From contig JAQVHY010000023.1 in NCBI GenBank assembly GCA_028695935.1, forward strand, positions 1 to 32,233: a DNA stretch of 32,233 bases, written 5' to 3'. The translations under genes were made by a program, and so were the position numbers. Of this stretch, positions 1 through 7,431 are shown piece by piece. Within the stretch, counting starts at the first letter, position 1, and every line of letters begins with the position of its first letter. This DNA comes from Desulfobacca sp. GTDB taxonomy: Bacteria > Desulfobacterota > Desulfobaccia > Desulfobaccales > Desulfobaccaceae. Under the pieces are notes generated by a model. The model had not been told where the DNA came from, searched no databases, and saw only the letters and a list, made by a program, of their open reading frames with translations.

Positions 1-75
1 ATAACCCAGCAAAAGTAAAAGAACGAGACCGACCGCGGCCAGTATGGTCTTCTTTCCTACTGGCAGGGCCTTCAC
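1..75 (-). CDS. N-terminus of a membrane-anchored protein, probable efflux adaptor (partial)
   Basis: Only the first 25 codons are in the window, running off its left edge. A GTG at 75-73 overlaps the TGA of the upstream tolC-like gene (GTGA, 4 bases), the typical coupling within an operon. The peptide has a short basic start (KALPVGKK) followed by a hydrophobic stretch rich in Leu and Val, fitting an inner-membrane signal anchor. HlyD/RND periplasmic adaptor proteins commonly have this N-terminus and commonly lie next to tolC homologues, so that is the best guess. The fragment holds no diagnostic domain, and an ABC permease or another anchored protein remains possible. Confidence 0.45.
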   Translation of the reverse strand, partial: MKALPVGKKTILAAVGLVLLLLLGY

Positions 76-1427
76 TTCCCCTCCCCCGGGCGTGGTTTTA
101 TCTCTGTTTCGGCCGCACTGCCCCCGATGATCTGCCGCACCTTGGCCCGGCCGATCTCATAGGCCACCTGGTAACTGATGAGACCGAGGCGCGCTCGGGT
201 CAGCTCTAATTCCGCGGTCAGCACGTCCAGGCCGACGGCCTTCCCCACCCGGTAAAGGGCCAGGGCGCTCTGGTAAGCCTCTTGAGTGGCAACTAGGTTT
301 TGCCGCGAAGCGGCTACTCCCTTCCGGGCATCTTCCTGCTGCTTCCAGCCGGTCATCAGTTCTACCCGCAGGGCATCGAGCCGGTCCCGCTGTCTTTCCA
401 GTAGTTGTCGGTACTGCGAGGCCGCTTTGGCCACCTGGGCCTTGGTCAGCCCGCCCTCGAAGAAGGGGAATTCCATGAACACCCCGCCCAGCCACTCATC
501 CTTGGTGCCGCCCACGTCCCGATGGCGCACTCCCACACTCCCTTGCAGACTGACTTCGGGAAAATAGCCGCCCTGGGCCGCCTTGACCAGGGCCTGGCTC
601 TGGGCCAGATCTAGTTTAAGGCGCTTGATTTCCGGGTTATTTTTCTCCGTCTGTTGCCACAACGCCTCAAAGTTTGGAGCTGCCACCAATGCCCGTGGCA
701 ACTTCCCCCGAATGTCAATCTGGACCTTATCCTCCAGCCCCAGGGTGCGGGCCAGGATTTCCTGGGCCAGGCGCACGGCATTACCTGCCTCCACCAGTCC
801 CTGCTCCGCCTCCAGGACCTGGGAACGGGCCTTAAACGCGTCCACCCGAGTAACCTTCCCGGCCCGGAAAAAGGCCTCGGTGATTTCCAGAAATTCCCGG
901 CGTTCCTGTAAAGCGGACTTCGCCACCCGCACATCTTCTTTGGCCTCCAGCAGGCGGTAAAAAGCCTCCGTGACCTGGAAGGCCACTTCCTCTGCCGTAC
1001 GTGTTATTTCCTGGTGCTGGGCCTGACGGCTTAAGGTGGCCGCCTTGGTGTTGTAATAGGTTTGCAGGCCATCAAAGACGATCTGCTTGCCGGTGAGGCT
1101 GGTCAGACCCTCCCGGCCGAACAGATTCTGGGTGGTAGCCGCGCCGCCGGGAGAGAGGCGGTCAGTTTCTAGGCGTTGGTAATAGGAAATCAGCGTCAGC
1201 TTCGGAAAGAACTGGGACCGGGCCGCCTCATAGTCTGCCACCAGTTCCCGCACCCGTTCCCGGGCCGCGCCCAGGGTCGGATTTTTTTCTTGGGCCAGGG
1301 CCAGGCAGTCATCCAGACTCAGGGCCTGATAATCCTTTCCCCCTGCCGCCATAACTCCAACTACCAGGAAAAAAATCATGGCCGCCACAAACCCAAGCAT
1401 GGATAGGTTCTTCAAGGTGAAATGCAT
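72..1427 (-). CDS. TolC-family outer-membrane efflux protein
   Basis: Outer-membrane channel of a tripartite efflux or type I secretion system; substrate not predictable. The 451-residue protein has an N-terminal signal peptide ending near a VMAAGG segment, then two repeats of the outer-membrane efflux fold. The first begins with LSLDDCLALAQEKNPTL. The second carries the usual PEIKRLKLDLAQSQALVKAAQ and YFPEVSLQGSVG segments. The C-terminal part has the family pattern of a long helix (YRVGKAVGLDVLTAELELTRAR). Length is normal for the family. The ATG at 1427 is preferred over a TTG one codon upstream because GGAG sits 6 nt before it. The next gene overlaps its stop by 4 bases, so a transport partner probably follows off the window. 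Confidence 0.9.
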   Translation of the reverse strand: MHFTLKNLSMLGFVAAMIFFLVVGVMAAGGKDYQALSLDDCLALAQEKNPTLGAARERVRELVADYEAARSQFFPKLTLISYYQRLETDRLSPGGAATTQNLFGREGLTSLTGKQIVFDGLQTYYNTKAATLSRQAQHQEITRTAEEVAFQVTEAFYRLLEAKEDVRVAKSALQERREFLEITEAFFRAGKVTRVDAFKARSQVLEAEQGLVEAGNAVRLAQEILARTLGLEDKVQIDIRGKLPRALVAAPNFEALWQQTEKNNPEIKRLKLDLAQSQALVKAAQGGYFPEVSLQGSVGVRHRDVGGTKDEWLGGVFMEFPFFEGGLTKAQVAKAASQYRQLLERQRDRLDALRVELMTGWKQQEDARKGVAASRQNLVATQEAYQSALALYRVGKAVGLDVLTAELELTRARLGLISYQVAYEIGRAKVRQIIGGSAAETEIKPRPGEGK

Positions 1428-1459
1428 CAACTTCTCCGGCAGGTGTAAAAAATGACGCT

Positions 1460-1900
1460 TTATCTCGGGTTGGTCCAGAGCGGCCGGCCCTGACCGTCCC
1501 GAAGTTTTAGAATCTTTTCACTCTTTTTTAGCTCAGCGGCAAGGATGGTCGGCTGCCCCTGAATTGATAATCGTGAACCTTTCACTTCCACGCGGTCCTG
1601 AGGAGCTATGGCAAAGTCTTGCTGTTCGATATACCAAGCCGGCCCCAGAATAATCGGCAGGGTCTCTTTCTCGGTCTTAATTATCAACCGCAGACCATAT
1701 AATTTTCCACCCCTTCCGGGGGTATATTTCTCCACCGCGGTCACTTCCCCGGAAACGGTCGTAACCGAGTTGGCAGCCCACATCATGCCGTAGTGGATCC
1801 CGCCGCCTTGATCGCCTGGCCCTCTGCCGAGCTGCGCCCAGGCGCTGGCGGCTAACAGGATCAGGCACCCCATAATCACTAAACCAAGTTTAACTTTCAT
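1460..1900 (-). CDS. Secreted OB-fold-like conserved protein of unknown function
   Basis: A 146-residue exported protein: basic start (MKVKLG), hydrophobic core and a signal-peptidase-like site (ASAWAQ). The mature part looks beta-rich, with a VSGEVTAVEKYTPG strand, a GPAWYIEQQ motif, a DRVEVKGS strand and a C-terminal LRDGQGRPLW. I recall this combination from a conserved periplasmic family in delta-proteobacteria that is often labelled DNA-binding or OB-fold without experimental support; that is memory, not a search. The ATG at 1900 is chosen because AGGAG lies 9 nt upstream; a TTG at 1909 directly abuts that AGGAG and is unlikely. It precedes the tolC-like gene by about 30 bases, so co-transcription is likely. 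Confidence 0.7.
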   Translation of the reverse strand: MKVKLGLVIMGCLILLAASAWAQLGRGPGDQGGGIHYGMMWAANSVTTVSGEVTAVEKYTPGRGGKLYGLRLIIKTEKETLPIILGPAWYIEQQDFAIAPQDRVEVKGSRLSIQGQPTILAAELKKSEKILKLRDGQGRPLWTNPR

Positions 1901-1923
1901 GTTTATCAACTCCTGTGGGTAAA

Positions 1924-1953
1924 AGTAAAATCCGATAGCCTTTACTTAGTAAA
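1924..1953. promoter_or_regulatory. Palindrome with repeated AGTAAA/TTTACT half-sites
   Basis: TTTACTTAGTAAA at 1941-1953 is a perfect 6-1-6 palindrome, and another AGTAAAA copy lies at 1924-1930, giving three half-sites. It lies 24-53 bases upstream of the OB-fold protein gene, where a repressor or activator of the tolC-containing operon could bind. No regulator is known for it; low confidence. Confidence 0.3.
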
Positions 1954-2006
1954 CACTGGAGATTGAGAAAGTCGGCGCATGGAAAGTTTTTTAATATAAC
2001 GCGAAA

Positions 2007-2738
2007 TTACGCATAAGCCCGCCGCCGAAACATGGCCTCGGCCAGGAGCCAACTGACTAACAAGAACAACAGACCGGCCAGCAGCGGGATAACTGGAGTG
2101 GCAAATTCCGACCGCCCGGTCACTCCAAAGTGCAAAAGCTCCACCACGTAAGTCAGAGGCGAGGCCAGGGCCACAGGCTGGAGCCAGGTCGGCAATTGAG
2201 ATAAGGGCATGAAAACCCCGCTGATAAATAAGATCGGGAATCGGAAAAAGTTCAGCAGGGTCATGGCCTCAAAGACTTCTCGAACCATAACCGAGGCGGT
2301 CAGGCCCAACAGCGAAAAGCACCCGGCTCCCAGCATCAGGCCGGCAATAAAGATAAGGGGGTTAACCAGGGGCATTCCCAGGGCCAGCTTCAGACCCAGG
2401 CTTAAGGCCAAGGCGCTGACCAGTCCATAGGCCGAGGCGCTTAACGCCTTGCCCAGGATAATGGTGCGGATAGAGAGGGGGGCCAGGAGCAGCCGCTGCA
2501 GGGTGCCGGCCCGCTTCTCAAAGGTGACCACGATGGCGGCCATGGAGGTATTGCCGAATAACAGGGTCATGGCGATGATGCCGGGGGCAATGGCCAGGTA
2601 GGTGGCCGGATCTTTGACATAAACCGACAGGAGCAGGACCGCGGGAAACAACAAACCCCAGGTGATGAGCGGCGGTTTACCGTAATAGCTTTCGATGTCT
2701 TTGCAACTGATGGCCCAGCCGCGGCGGAACTGGCTCAT
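2007..2738 (-). CDS. ABC-2 type transporter permease
   Basis: Integral membrane subunit of an ABC exporter, 243 residues with about six hydrophobic segments (around residues 27-41, 46-65, 100-120, 127-150, 160-180 and 215-235). It has the ABC-2/DrrB-NodJ style features: an amphipathic N-terminus with CKDIESYY, an EKRAGTLQRLLLAPLS cytoplasmic segment after the second helix, and FPILFISGVFMPLSQLP before the last helices. Its ATG overlaps the stop of the upstream ATPase gene by 4 bases (ATGA), indicating translational coupling. It is the last gene of the arsR-ATPase-permease operon. Substrate unknown; drugs, lipids or polysaccharide are all seen in this class. Confidence 0.88.
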   Translation of the reverse strand: MSQFRRGWAISCKDIESYYGKPPLITWGLLFPAVLLLSVYVKDPATYLAIAPGIIAMTLLFGNTSMAAIVVTFEKRAGTLQRLLLAPLSIRTIILGKALSASAYGLVSALALSLGLKLALGMPLVNPLIFIAGLMLGAGCFSLLGLTASVMVREVFEAMTLLNFFRFPILFISGVFMPLSQLPTWLQPVALASPLTYVVELLHFGVTGRSEFATPVIPLLAGLLFLLVSWLLAEAMFRRRAYA

Positions 2739-3691
2739 GGCCGGGCCTCCGAATCCTGGGAACGACCTTCCACAAAACTTAGGAAGGCGTCTTCCAGACT
2801 GGCGACCACGGTGTTGATCTCCTTCAGCCGCAGGTCTGCTTTTCCGGCAAAGGCCAGGATTTGCTCCAGGGCCGCGTGGGCCTCAGCGACCTCGAGGCAC
2901 CACGAGCCGTTCTGAGGGGAGACCTTCAGAACCGCGGGACAGGCCCGGAGCAGATGCGTCGGTTCGATCTCTTGGGAAAAGGTCACGGCCAGGAGATTGA
3001 GACCTTGGACGCGCTGCCGGATTTCCCGGGGAGTACCTTGGGCCGCCACCCGGCCTTTGATGAGGATGAGCACCCGGTGGCTTAAGTCCTCGGCTTCATA
3101 GAGGTTGTGGGTAGTGAGAAATACCGTGGTACCCTGGCGGTTGATCGTCCGAATAAGCTCTCGCAAGGCCCGGGCGCTGGCCACGTCCAGACCCGAAGTG
3201 GGTTCATCCAGGAAAATTACCTCGGGATCATGGACCAGGGCCGCGGCGATGGTCAGACGCCGTTTCAGGCCCCGGGATAAGGCCCCGAAAGGGGTATTTT
3301 CCCGGTCGGCCAGATCAAAACAGGACAACAGTTCAGCGGCCTTGCCGGCTCGCACCCGGCGCCGCAAGCCGTACAGTTCCCCCAGATATTCCAGGTTGCG
3401 ACGACAGGTGAGTTCCGGATAGAGATTGGACTCATCCGGCACCACGCCAATGCGCTCCTTGACCAGAACCGGATTCTGAGCCACATCCGCCCCGCAAATG
3501 CTCACTTCCCCGGCGTCCCGCTTCAGGAGACCGGCCAGAATTCGGATAGTGGTGCTTTTGCCGGCACCGTTAGGACCTAGATAAGCGAAAATTTCCCCCC
3601 GCAACACCGAGAAATTCACCTCGCGCAGCGCCTTCAGGGAGCCGAAATTTTTACTCAAGCCGGAGACCACAATAGCTGGGGTAGCTGCCAT
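2735..3691 (-). CDS. ABC transporter ATP-binding protein (DrrA/ABC-2 exporter type)
   Basis: ATPase of the exporter formed with the downstream permease. Of 318 residues, the first ~215 form the nucleotide-binding domain: Walker A GPNGAGKST at 39-47, signature LSRGLKRRL (a degenerate LSGGQ, common in the DrrA group), Walker B VIFLDEPTSGLD and an H-loop TTHNLYEAEDLSHR. The remaining ~100 residues are the accessory domain usual in DrrA/CcmA-type subunits. It starts 7 bases after the arsR stop, with GAAGGG just upstream, and overlaps the permease start by 4 bases. Transcription is therefore probably under the ArsR-type protein. Confidence 0.92.
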   Translation of the reverse strand: MAATPAIVVSGLSKNFGSLKALREVNFSVLRGEIFAYLGPNGAGKSTTIRILAGLLKRDAGEVSICGADVAQNPVLVKERIGVVPDESNLYPELTCRRNLEYLGELYGLRRRVRAGKAAELLSCFDLADRENTPFGALSRGLKRRLTIAAALVHDPEVIFLDEPTSGLDVASARALRELIRTINRQGTTVFLTTHNLYEAEDLSHRVLILIKGRVAAQGTPREIRQRVQGLNLLAVTFSQEIEPTHLLRACPAVLKVSPQNGSWCLEVAEAHAALEQILAFAGKADLRLKEINTVVASLEDAFLSFVEGRSQDSEARP

Positions 3692-3698
3692 TTGCCCT

Positions 3699-4061
3699 TC
3701 AACTCTTCTGGTTGCTGGTATTCGGTTTTACAATTACACATGGTTTAGCCCGTAGTTTGTCTAAATCACAGGGTTCCAACGCCTCCGGAGCTGTAAGAAA
3801 TTCCTCTAAAACCTCCTTCCAGCGCGACAGGGTATCGGGGTTGAGTTGATAATGCATGAAATAGCCCCGCTTTTCGGCCTTCACCAGGCCGGCCTCTTTG
3901 AGCATCTGGAGATGTTGGGAAACCGCGCCGGGAGTAATGCCCAGGCGAGCTGACAGCGCCCCGACACACAAAGCCCGGTTTTTAAGCAGTTGAATAATCC
4001 TGACCCTGGGCGTTACTGCCAAGACCTTAAACATCAGGGCCAACTCTCGGTCATCGGTCAT
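3699..4061 (-). CDS. ArsR/SmtB-family transcriptional repressor
   Basis: 120-residue winged-helix regulator. The DNA-reading segment is LGITPGAVSQHLQMLKEAGLV, followed by a beta wing (KAEKRGYFMHYQL). Cysteines are at 32, 98 and 108. C32 falls where arsenic/cadmium sensors carry a CxC metal site, but the second cysteine is replaced by glycine (CVG), so the classical site is incomplete and the inducer cannot be named. It heads an operon with the ABC exporter genes and faces a TauE/SafE gene. A 16-bp palindrome lies 7 bases upstream of its ATG, consistent with autorepression. No clear Shine-Dalgarno precedes the ATG at 4061; Met10 is an alternative start with GAGAG upstream. Confidence 0.88.
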   Translation of the reverse strand: MTDDRELALMFKVLAVTPRVRIIQLLKNRALCVGALSARLGITPGAVSQHLQMLKEAGLVKAEKRGYFMHYQLNPDTLSRWKEVLEEFLTAPEALEPCDLDKLRAKPCVIVKPNTSNQKS

Positions 4062-4068
4062 ATTTTAT

Positions 4069-4084
4069 TTTAGCATCTGCTAAA
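4069..4084. promoter_or_regulatory. Probable ArsR-type operator
   Basis: TTTAGCATCTGCTAAA is a perfect 7-2-7 inverted repeat immediately upstream of the arsR-type start and overlapping the -35 box of the divergent promoter. Size, AT-richness and position match known ArsR-family operators. A related, less perfect GCTA...TAGC element follows at 4091-4107. Occupancy would be expected to block both directions. Confidence 0.55.
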
Positions 4085-4098
4085 TTAAATGCTATAAT
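4070..4098 (+). promoter_or_regulatory. Sigma70-type promoter of the TauE/SafE gene
   Basis: TTAGCA (4070-4075), 17-nt spacer, perfect TATAAT (4093-4098). It points toward the gene starting at 4194, leaving a leader of about 90 nt. The -35 lies inside the palindromic operator. Confidence 0.5.
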
Positions 4099-4193
4099 TA
4101 TTTTAGCCGCAAGGGAAAGTTTTACGGTAAGGGGTTTATTCAGAACTAAAGATCAACTTAGGTTTTGATATTAGCCGATAAGGAGATAACATT

Positions 4194-5156
4194 ATGCTCT
4201 TTCCGGTTTCTGGCGTCGAAGTCCATCCGCTGATTCCGCCTCTGGTAGCACTGGTGGTTTCCACGTTTACCTCCATGGGCGGCGTCTCCGGGGCCTTCCT
4301 GCTGCTTCCCTTTCAGGTGAGCGTCTTGAATTTCACCAGCCCCGCGGTCAGCCCCACCAACCTGGTGTTTAACATTGTGGCCATTCCCAGCGGTGTCTAT
4401 CACTACATCCGGGAAGGCCGGATGAACTGGCCGATGACCTGGGTGGTGATCCTGGGGACCCTGCCCGGGCTCTGGGCCGGGGCCCTGATCCGGGTGAATT
4501 GGATGTTGGAGCCGGGTCGTTTCAAGCTCTTTGTGGGCGGCGTGCTGCTTTATATCGGTTTGCGGTTAGTTTATGACCAGACCTCCTGGGCCAAGCGCCG
4601 CAAGGCCCGGATCATGGAGTTTGAGGCCCGGGTCCAGCAACGCCTCCGGACGGTCCTCCAGGAAGCCGGGCCGCCTTACGGCAAAGCCCTGCCCCCCGCC
4701 GCTCGGGTAAAGACCCGGAGTTGGGGACTCAGGAGGGTGGAGTATGAATTTCTGGGAGAAACCTTTTCTTTCAACACCCTGGCGCTGTTTGTGCTGGCGT
4801 TGCTGGTCGGCCTTATTGGCGGCACCTACGGCATCGGCGGCGGGGCGATCATTGCCCCCTTTGTTGTGGCTATCTTCGGGCTGCCGGTCTATACCGTGGC
4901 CGGGGCCGCGCTGCTGGGGACCTTCATCACCTCGGTAGCCGGGGTGGCCATCTATTATATCCTGGCCCCCTACTATCCCGGCCTGGGGGTGGCTCCGGAT
5001 TTGGCTCTGGGCGCGCTCTTTGGCCTGGGGGGTTTCTGTGGCATGTACCTGGGAGCCCGACTTCAGAAATTTGTTCCGGCCACCATCATCCGGACCGGCC
5101 TGGGTATAATTATCTCTGCCCTGGCGCTGAGCTATATTATGGGATATTTTCTGTAG
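4194..5156 (+). CDS. TauE/SafE-family membrane permease (putative sulfur-compound exporter)
   Basis: 320-residue polytopic inner-membrane protein with the two-half TauE/SafE architecture. The N-terminal half has SMGGVSGAFLLLP and SPTNLVFNI motifs. The C-terminal half has GLIGGTYGIGGGAIIAPF and GAALLGTFITS. About eight membrane segments are visible. The halves are joined by an unusually long charged linker (roughly residues 138-195) predicted to be cytoplasmic. Family members move sulfite, sulfoacetate, taurine-derived or other small anions; the substrate here is inferred only at family level. AAGGAG lies 9 nt before the ATG. Divergence from arsR and the shared control region suggest coregulation with the ABC exporter. 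Confidence 0.85.
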   Translation: MLFPVSGVEVHPLIPPLVALVVSTFTSMGGVSGAFLLLPFQVSVLNFTSPAVSPTNLVFNIVAIPSGVYHYIREGRMNWPMTWVVILGTLPGLWAGALIRVNWMLEPGRFKLFVGGVLLYIGLRLVYDQTSWAKRRKARIMEFEARVQQRLRTVLQEAGPPYGKALPPAARVKTRSWGLRRVEYEFLGETFSFNTLALFVLALLVGLIGGTYGIGGGAIIAPFVVAIFGLPVYTVAGAALLGTFITSVAGVAIYYILAPYYPGLGVAPDLALGALFGLGGFCGMYLGARLQKFVPATIIRTGLGIIISALALSYIMGYFL

Positions 5157-5331
5157 AGTTGAATGAGCTCATTAAACGGGTTTTAGTTGGCGTAAAACTA
5201 CGCCGGTTTCATGACTTGACAGCCTTATCCGGAATCTCCTACGATATCGATAGCACGATCTCATATTGGTAAACATTAAGCTTATCCAGTCCTGGCTGCC
5301 AACGAAAACCCGCCGCACCAGGCTGGGCCGG

Positions 5332-5340
5332 TGATATAAT
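5332..5340 (+). promoter_or_regulatory. Extended -10 promoter of the flavin oxidoreductase gene
   Basis: TGATATAAT is a perfect extended -10 (TGnTATAAT) 24 bases upstream of the ATG at 5365; no good -35 lies at 17 nt. It would give a short leader containing AAGGAG. A second possible promoter, TTGACA (5216-5221) with TACGAT at 5240-5245, lies farther upstream. Confidence 0.45.
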
Positions 5341-5364
5341 CATTTTTAACCAAGGAGCAGCGCC

Positions 5365-6480
5365 ATGTATGCACATCTCTTTTCCCCTTACAAAATAGAT
5401 GGCCTAGAATTGCCGAACCGTTTGACCATGGCTCCGCTTTATCTGGGCTATGCCGCGGCGGGGGGTGCGGTCAGCCCCTTATTATTGGACCATTATCGGT
5501 TGATGGCCCAAAGCGGCGTGGCCCTGGTGATGGTGGAGAACGCCACCATTGACCACCCGACGGGCAGTGGCTCAGATCGAACTTTACGGGCGGATTCGGA
5601 TGATTATCTGGAGGGTCTGGCAACGCTGGCCCGGGTGATCAAACAGCAGGGGGCGCGCGCCGGTTTGCAGATCAACCACGCCGGGCGTTTTGCCGGGGTG
5701 GCGCTGCAACCGCTAGCTCCCTCAGCAGTAGAAACTTTTGGACGCCAACCCCGAGCCTTGAGCCTGGAGGAGATGCAAAAGATCGCTTGCCAATACGCCC
5801 AGGCTGCTCGGCGGGTCCAACAGGCGGGATTTGACCTGGTGGAACTTCACGGCGGCACCGGTTATTTGCTGGCCCAGTTTGTCTCGCCGCGTACCAACCA
5901 CCGCGCGGATGATTACGGCGGTCCGCTGGAGAACCGACAAAAGTTCCCTCTGGAGGTCGTGGCCCAGGTCAAAGCTGCGGTGGCGGATTTCCCGGTGGGG
6001 TACCGGTTCCTGGCTGATGAATGGCTGCCGGACGGGTTGCTGCTGGCGGAGTCGGGCCGCTTTGCCCAGGCGCTGGCGCAAGCCGGGGTAGCTTATCTCT
6101 CCGTCATGGGCGGCACCTATGAGTCTTTCTTTTTGCCGCAGATCGTGGAGAAATCCAAACAGGCCGGTTATATGGTGGACTTGGCCGCGGCAATCAAAGG
6201 CCAGGTAAAGGTGCCGGTCATCACCGCCGGTCGCATTGCTACAGGGGCATTGGCAGAGGAAATCCTGGAGCGGGGCCGGGCGGATTTAATCGGCTTGGCC
6301 CGGGTGCTCTGGGCTGATCCGGACTGGCCCCGAAAGGTGCAACAGGCCCGAGAAAGCGAGATTATTCATTGCGATCCCGGCTGCGATACCTGCATGCAGA
6401 TGGTGATGCGGGGCAAACCCGCGTTTTGCGTCCGCTGGCCGGTGGAGAAAATGCGCACCTGGAAAACTAAATTCCTCTAA
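5365..6480 (+). CDS. NADH:flavin oxidoreductase, Old Yellow Enzyme family, with C-terminal Cys cluster
   Basis: FMN-dependent TIM-barrel reductase, 371 residues. Family motifs in order: LPNRLTMAPL near residue 17, GLQINHAGRFAG near 100, HGGTGYLLAQFVSPRTN near 160 and DDYGGPLENR just after, then a phosphate-binding VITAGRI...GRADLIGLAR segment. In most relatives the HGxHGYL motif has a second histidine; here it is threonine. At the C-terminus four cysteines (336, 340, 343, 355) form C-x3-C-x2-C-x11-C. This resembles the 4Fe-4S site of 2,4-dienoyl-CoA reductases (C-x2-C-x3-C-x11-C), but the FAD/NAD domain that normally follows is absent. Reaction unknown; an ene or enoate reduction fed by a separate electron donor is an inference. 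Confidence 0.85.
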   Translation: MYAHLFSPYKIDGLELPNRLTMAPLYLGYAAAGGAVSPLLLDHYRLMAQSGVALVMVENATIDHPTGSGSDRTLRADSDDYLEGLATLARVIKQQGARAGLQINHAGRFAGVALQPLAPSAVETFGRQPRALSLEEMQKIACQYAQAARRVQQAGFDLVELHGGTGYLLAQFVSPRTNHRADDYGGPLENRQKFPLEVVAQVKAAVADFPVGYRFLADEWLPDGLLLAESGRFAQALAQAGVAYLSVMGGTYESFFLPQIVEKSKQAGYMVDLAAAIKGQVKVPVITAGRIATGALAEEILERGRADLIGLARVLWADPDWPRKVQQARESEIIHCDPGCDTCMQMVMRGKPAFCVRWPVEKMRTWKTKFL

Positions 6481-6542
6481 CCGGACGGTGATATTAAATA
6501 GCGCTCAACCAGTTGAGGTAACAAAAGCAACCGAAACAGAAA

Positions 6543-6959
6543 CTATTCCTCCGAAGCGCTTTGCCAGGCTTCATCCAGACGGGTTTTCACGTATCTGATA
6601 AGTTCGTCATCCCACTCGTCAATATCAAAACACACGGCATCTTCACCGAGCAGACCTTCAGGCACAAACGCGCCTTTTTCTTCGGGGTCGGTTATCATTT
6701 CACCGTAAAAGCATACGGAAAGCCAGCGCGGGGTATCTTCAATGACATCGACCATGACAAACAGCCCCCTTTTTTTCTGAGCGGCATGAACCGCCCGGAG
6801 AGAATAGGTGAGGCCGGGCCGGGGGATGAATTCAAGGGTGACCCCTGCTTTTTGGCCCAGGTATTCCTTGAAATGCAGAAACAACTCCTTGTTTCTTTCG
6901 GGCGTTTCTTGCCATTCTGCAATAAAAGTATTCAGTTCCGCATCTGTTGCTTTGCCCAT
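6543..6959 (-). CDS. Conserved hypothetical protein, acidic, unknown function
   Basis: 138 residues with no signal peptide or membrane segment. AAGGAG is placed 6 nt before the ATG, so it is very probably expressed. The N-terminal half is helical and polar (ELNTFIAEWQETPERNKELFLHFKEYL). The centre resembles a small alpha/beta domain (VTLEFIPRPGLTYSLRAVH, then GLFVMVDVIED). The C-terminus is acidic (CFDIDEWDDELIRYVKTRLDEAW). The layout resembles small cytoplasmic domains of unknown function in anaerobes, but I do not recognise the family. It is convergent with the flavin oxidoreductase gene, 62 bases from its stop, and appears monocistronic. Confidence 0.65.
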   Translation of the reverse strand: MGKATDAELNTFIAEWQETPERNKELFLHFKEYLGQKAGVTLEFIPRPGLTYSLRAVHAAQKKRGLFVMVDVIEDTPRWLSVCFYGEMITDPEEKGAFVPEGLLGEDAVCFDIDEWDDELIRYVKTRLDEAWQSASEE

Positions 6960-7405
6960 AGTTAACTCCTTATCCGCTTCTTTGTGATATGTTCAAATAG
7001 CTTAGATTTACCGATGGATCCGACAGCTTAACAATATTTTGAATCACGCCATTTTAGGCGGATCGGCATCATAACCCCTTCGATTACCTTAAGGCCAGGC
7101 GCTCAGGCCGCTTTTGGTAGCCTGATAGTCTCCCCAAAGCTATATTAGCACAGGCTCTGTCGAAAAAGAATCTTTTTCCGGCTTGAGCAACAAGAGGATA
7201 GCTACTATTTGTCAAACTAGTCACTTATCAAAGCATCCCCTGAAAAGCTGCGATTTTGCGGTTATGCCTAAGTAGTATTCATCTCTTCAGGCTAGTTGAT
7301 TAATTCATCTCGGACAGCAGAGGGGATAAATCCGGAAAAATGTGCCTTGATGAGATATTTCAGGCTCTGGCTGGCAGCTGATCGCATCTTAGTAATCAAT
7401 AAAAC

Positions 7406-7431
7406 TATACACTAACCGATATACACTAACC
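7406..7431 (+). repeat. Pair of 12-bp direct repeats
   Basis: TATACACTAACC occurs at 7406-7417 and again at 7420-7431, 14 bases apart. Only two copies are present, so this could be a tandem regulator site or a remnant; it is too short to be an origin iteron array. Confidence 0.45.

Noticed and set aside
3699-4061. SqrR/BigR-type persulfide sensor, because the C32 to C98 spacing (66 residues) equals that recalled for SqrR and BigR and a TauE/SafE gene is adjacent.
   Set aside because: When aligned on the VG(E/A)L segment, C32 falls about eight residues after the BigR alpha2 cysteine and C98 about nine after the alpha5 cysteine, so the equal spacing appears coincidental.
5180-5204. Two overlapping 6-bp hairpins after the TauE/SafE gene (GTTTTA/TAAAAC and GGCGTA/TACGCC) as a terminator or attenuator.
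   Set aside because: No U-tract follows and both stems are short; not strong enough to call.
7162-7178. Perfect 17-bp palindrome GAAAAAGAATCTTTTTC as a bidirectional terminator.
   Set aside because: The stem is only A/T-rich with a one-base centre, no gene end lies within 200 bases, and no U-tract follows outside the stem.
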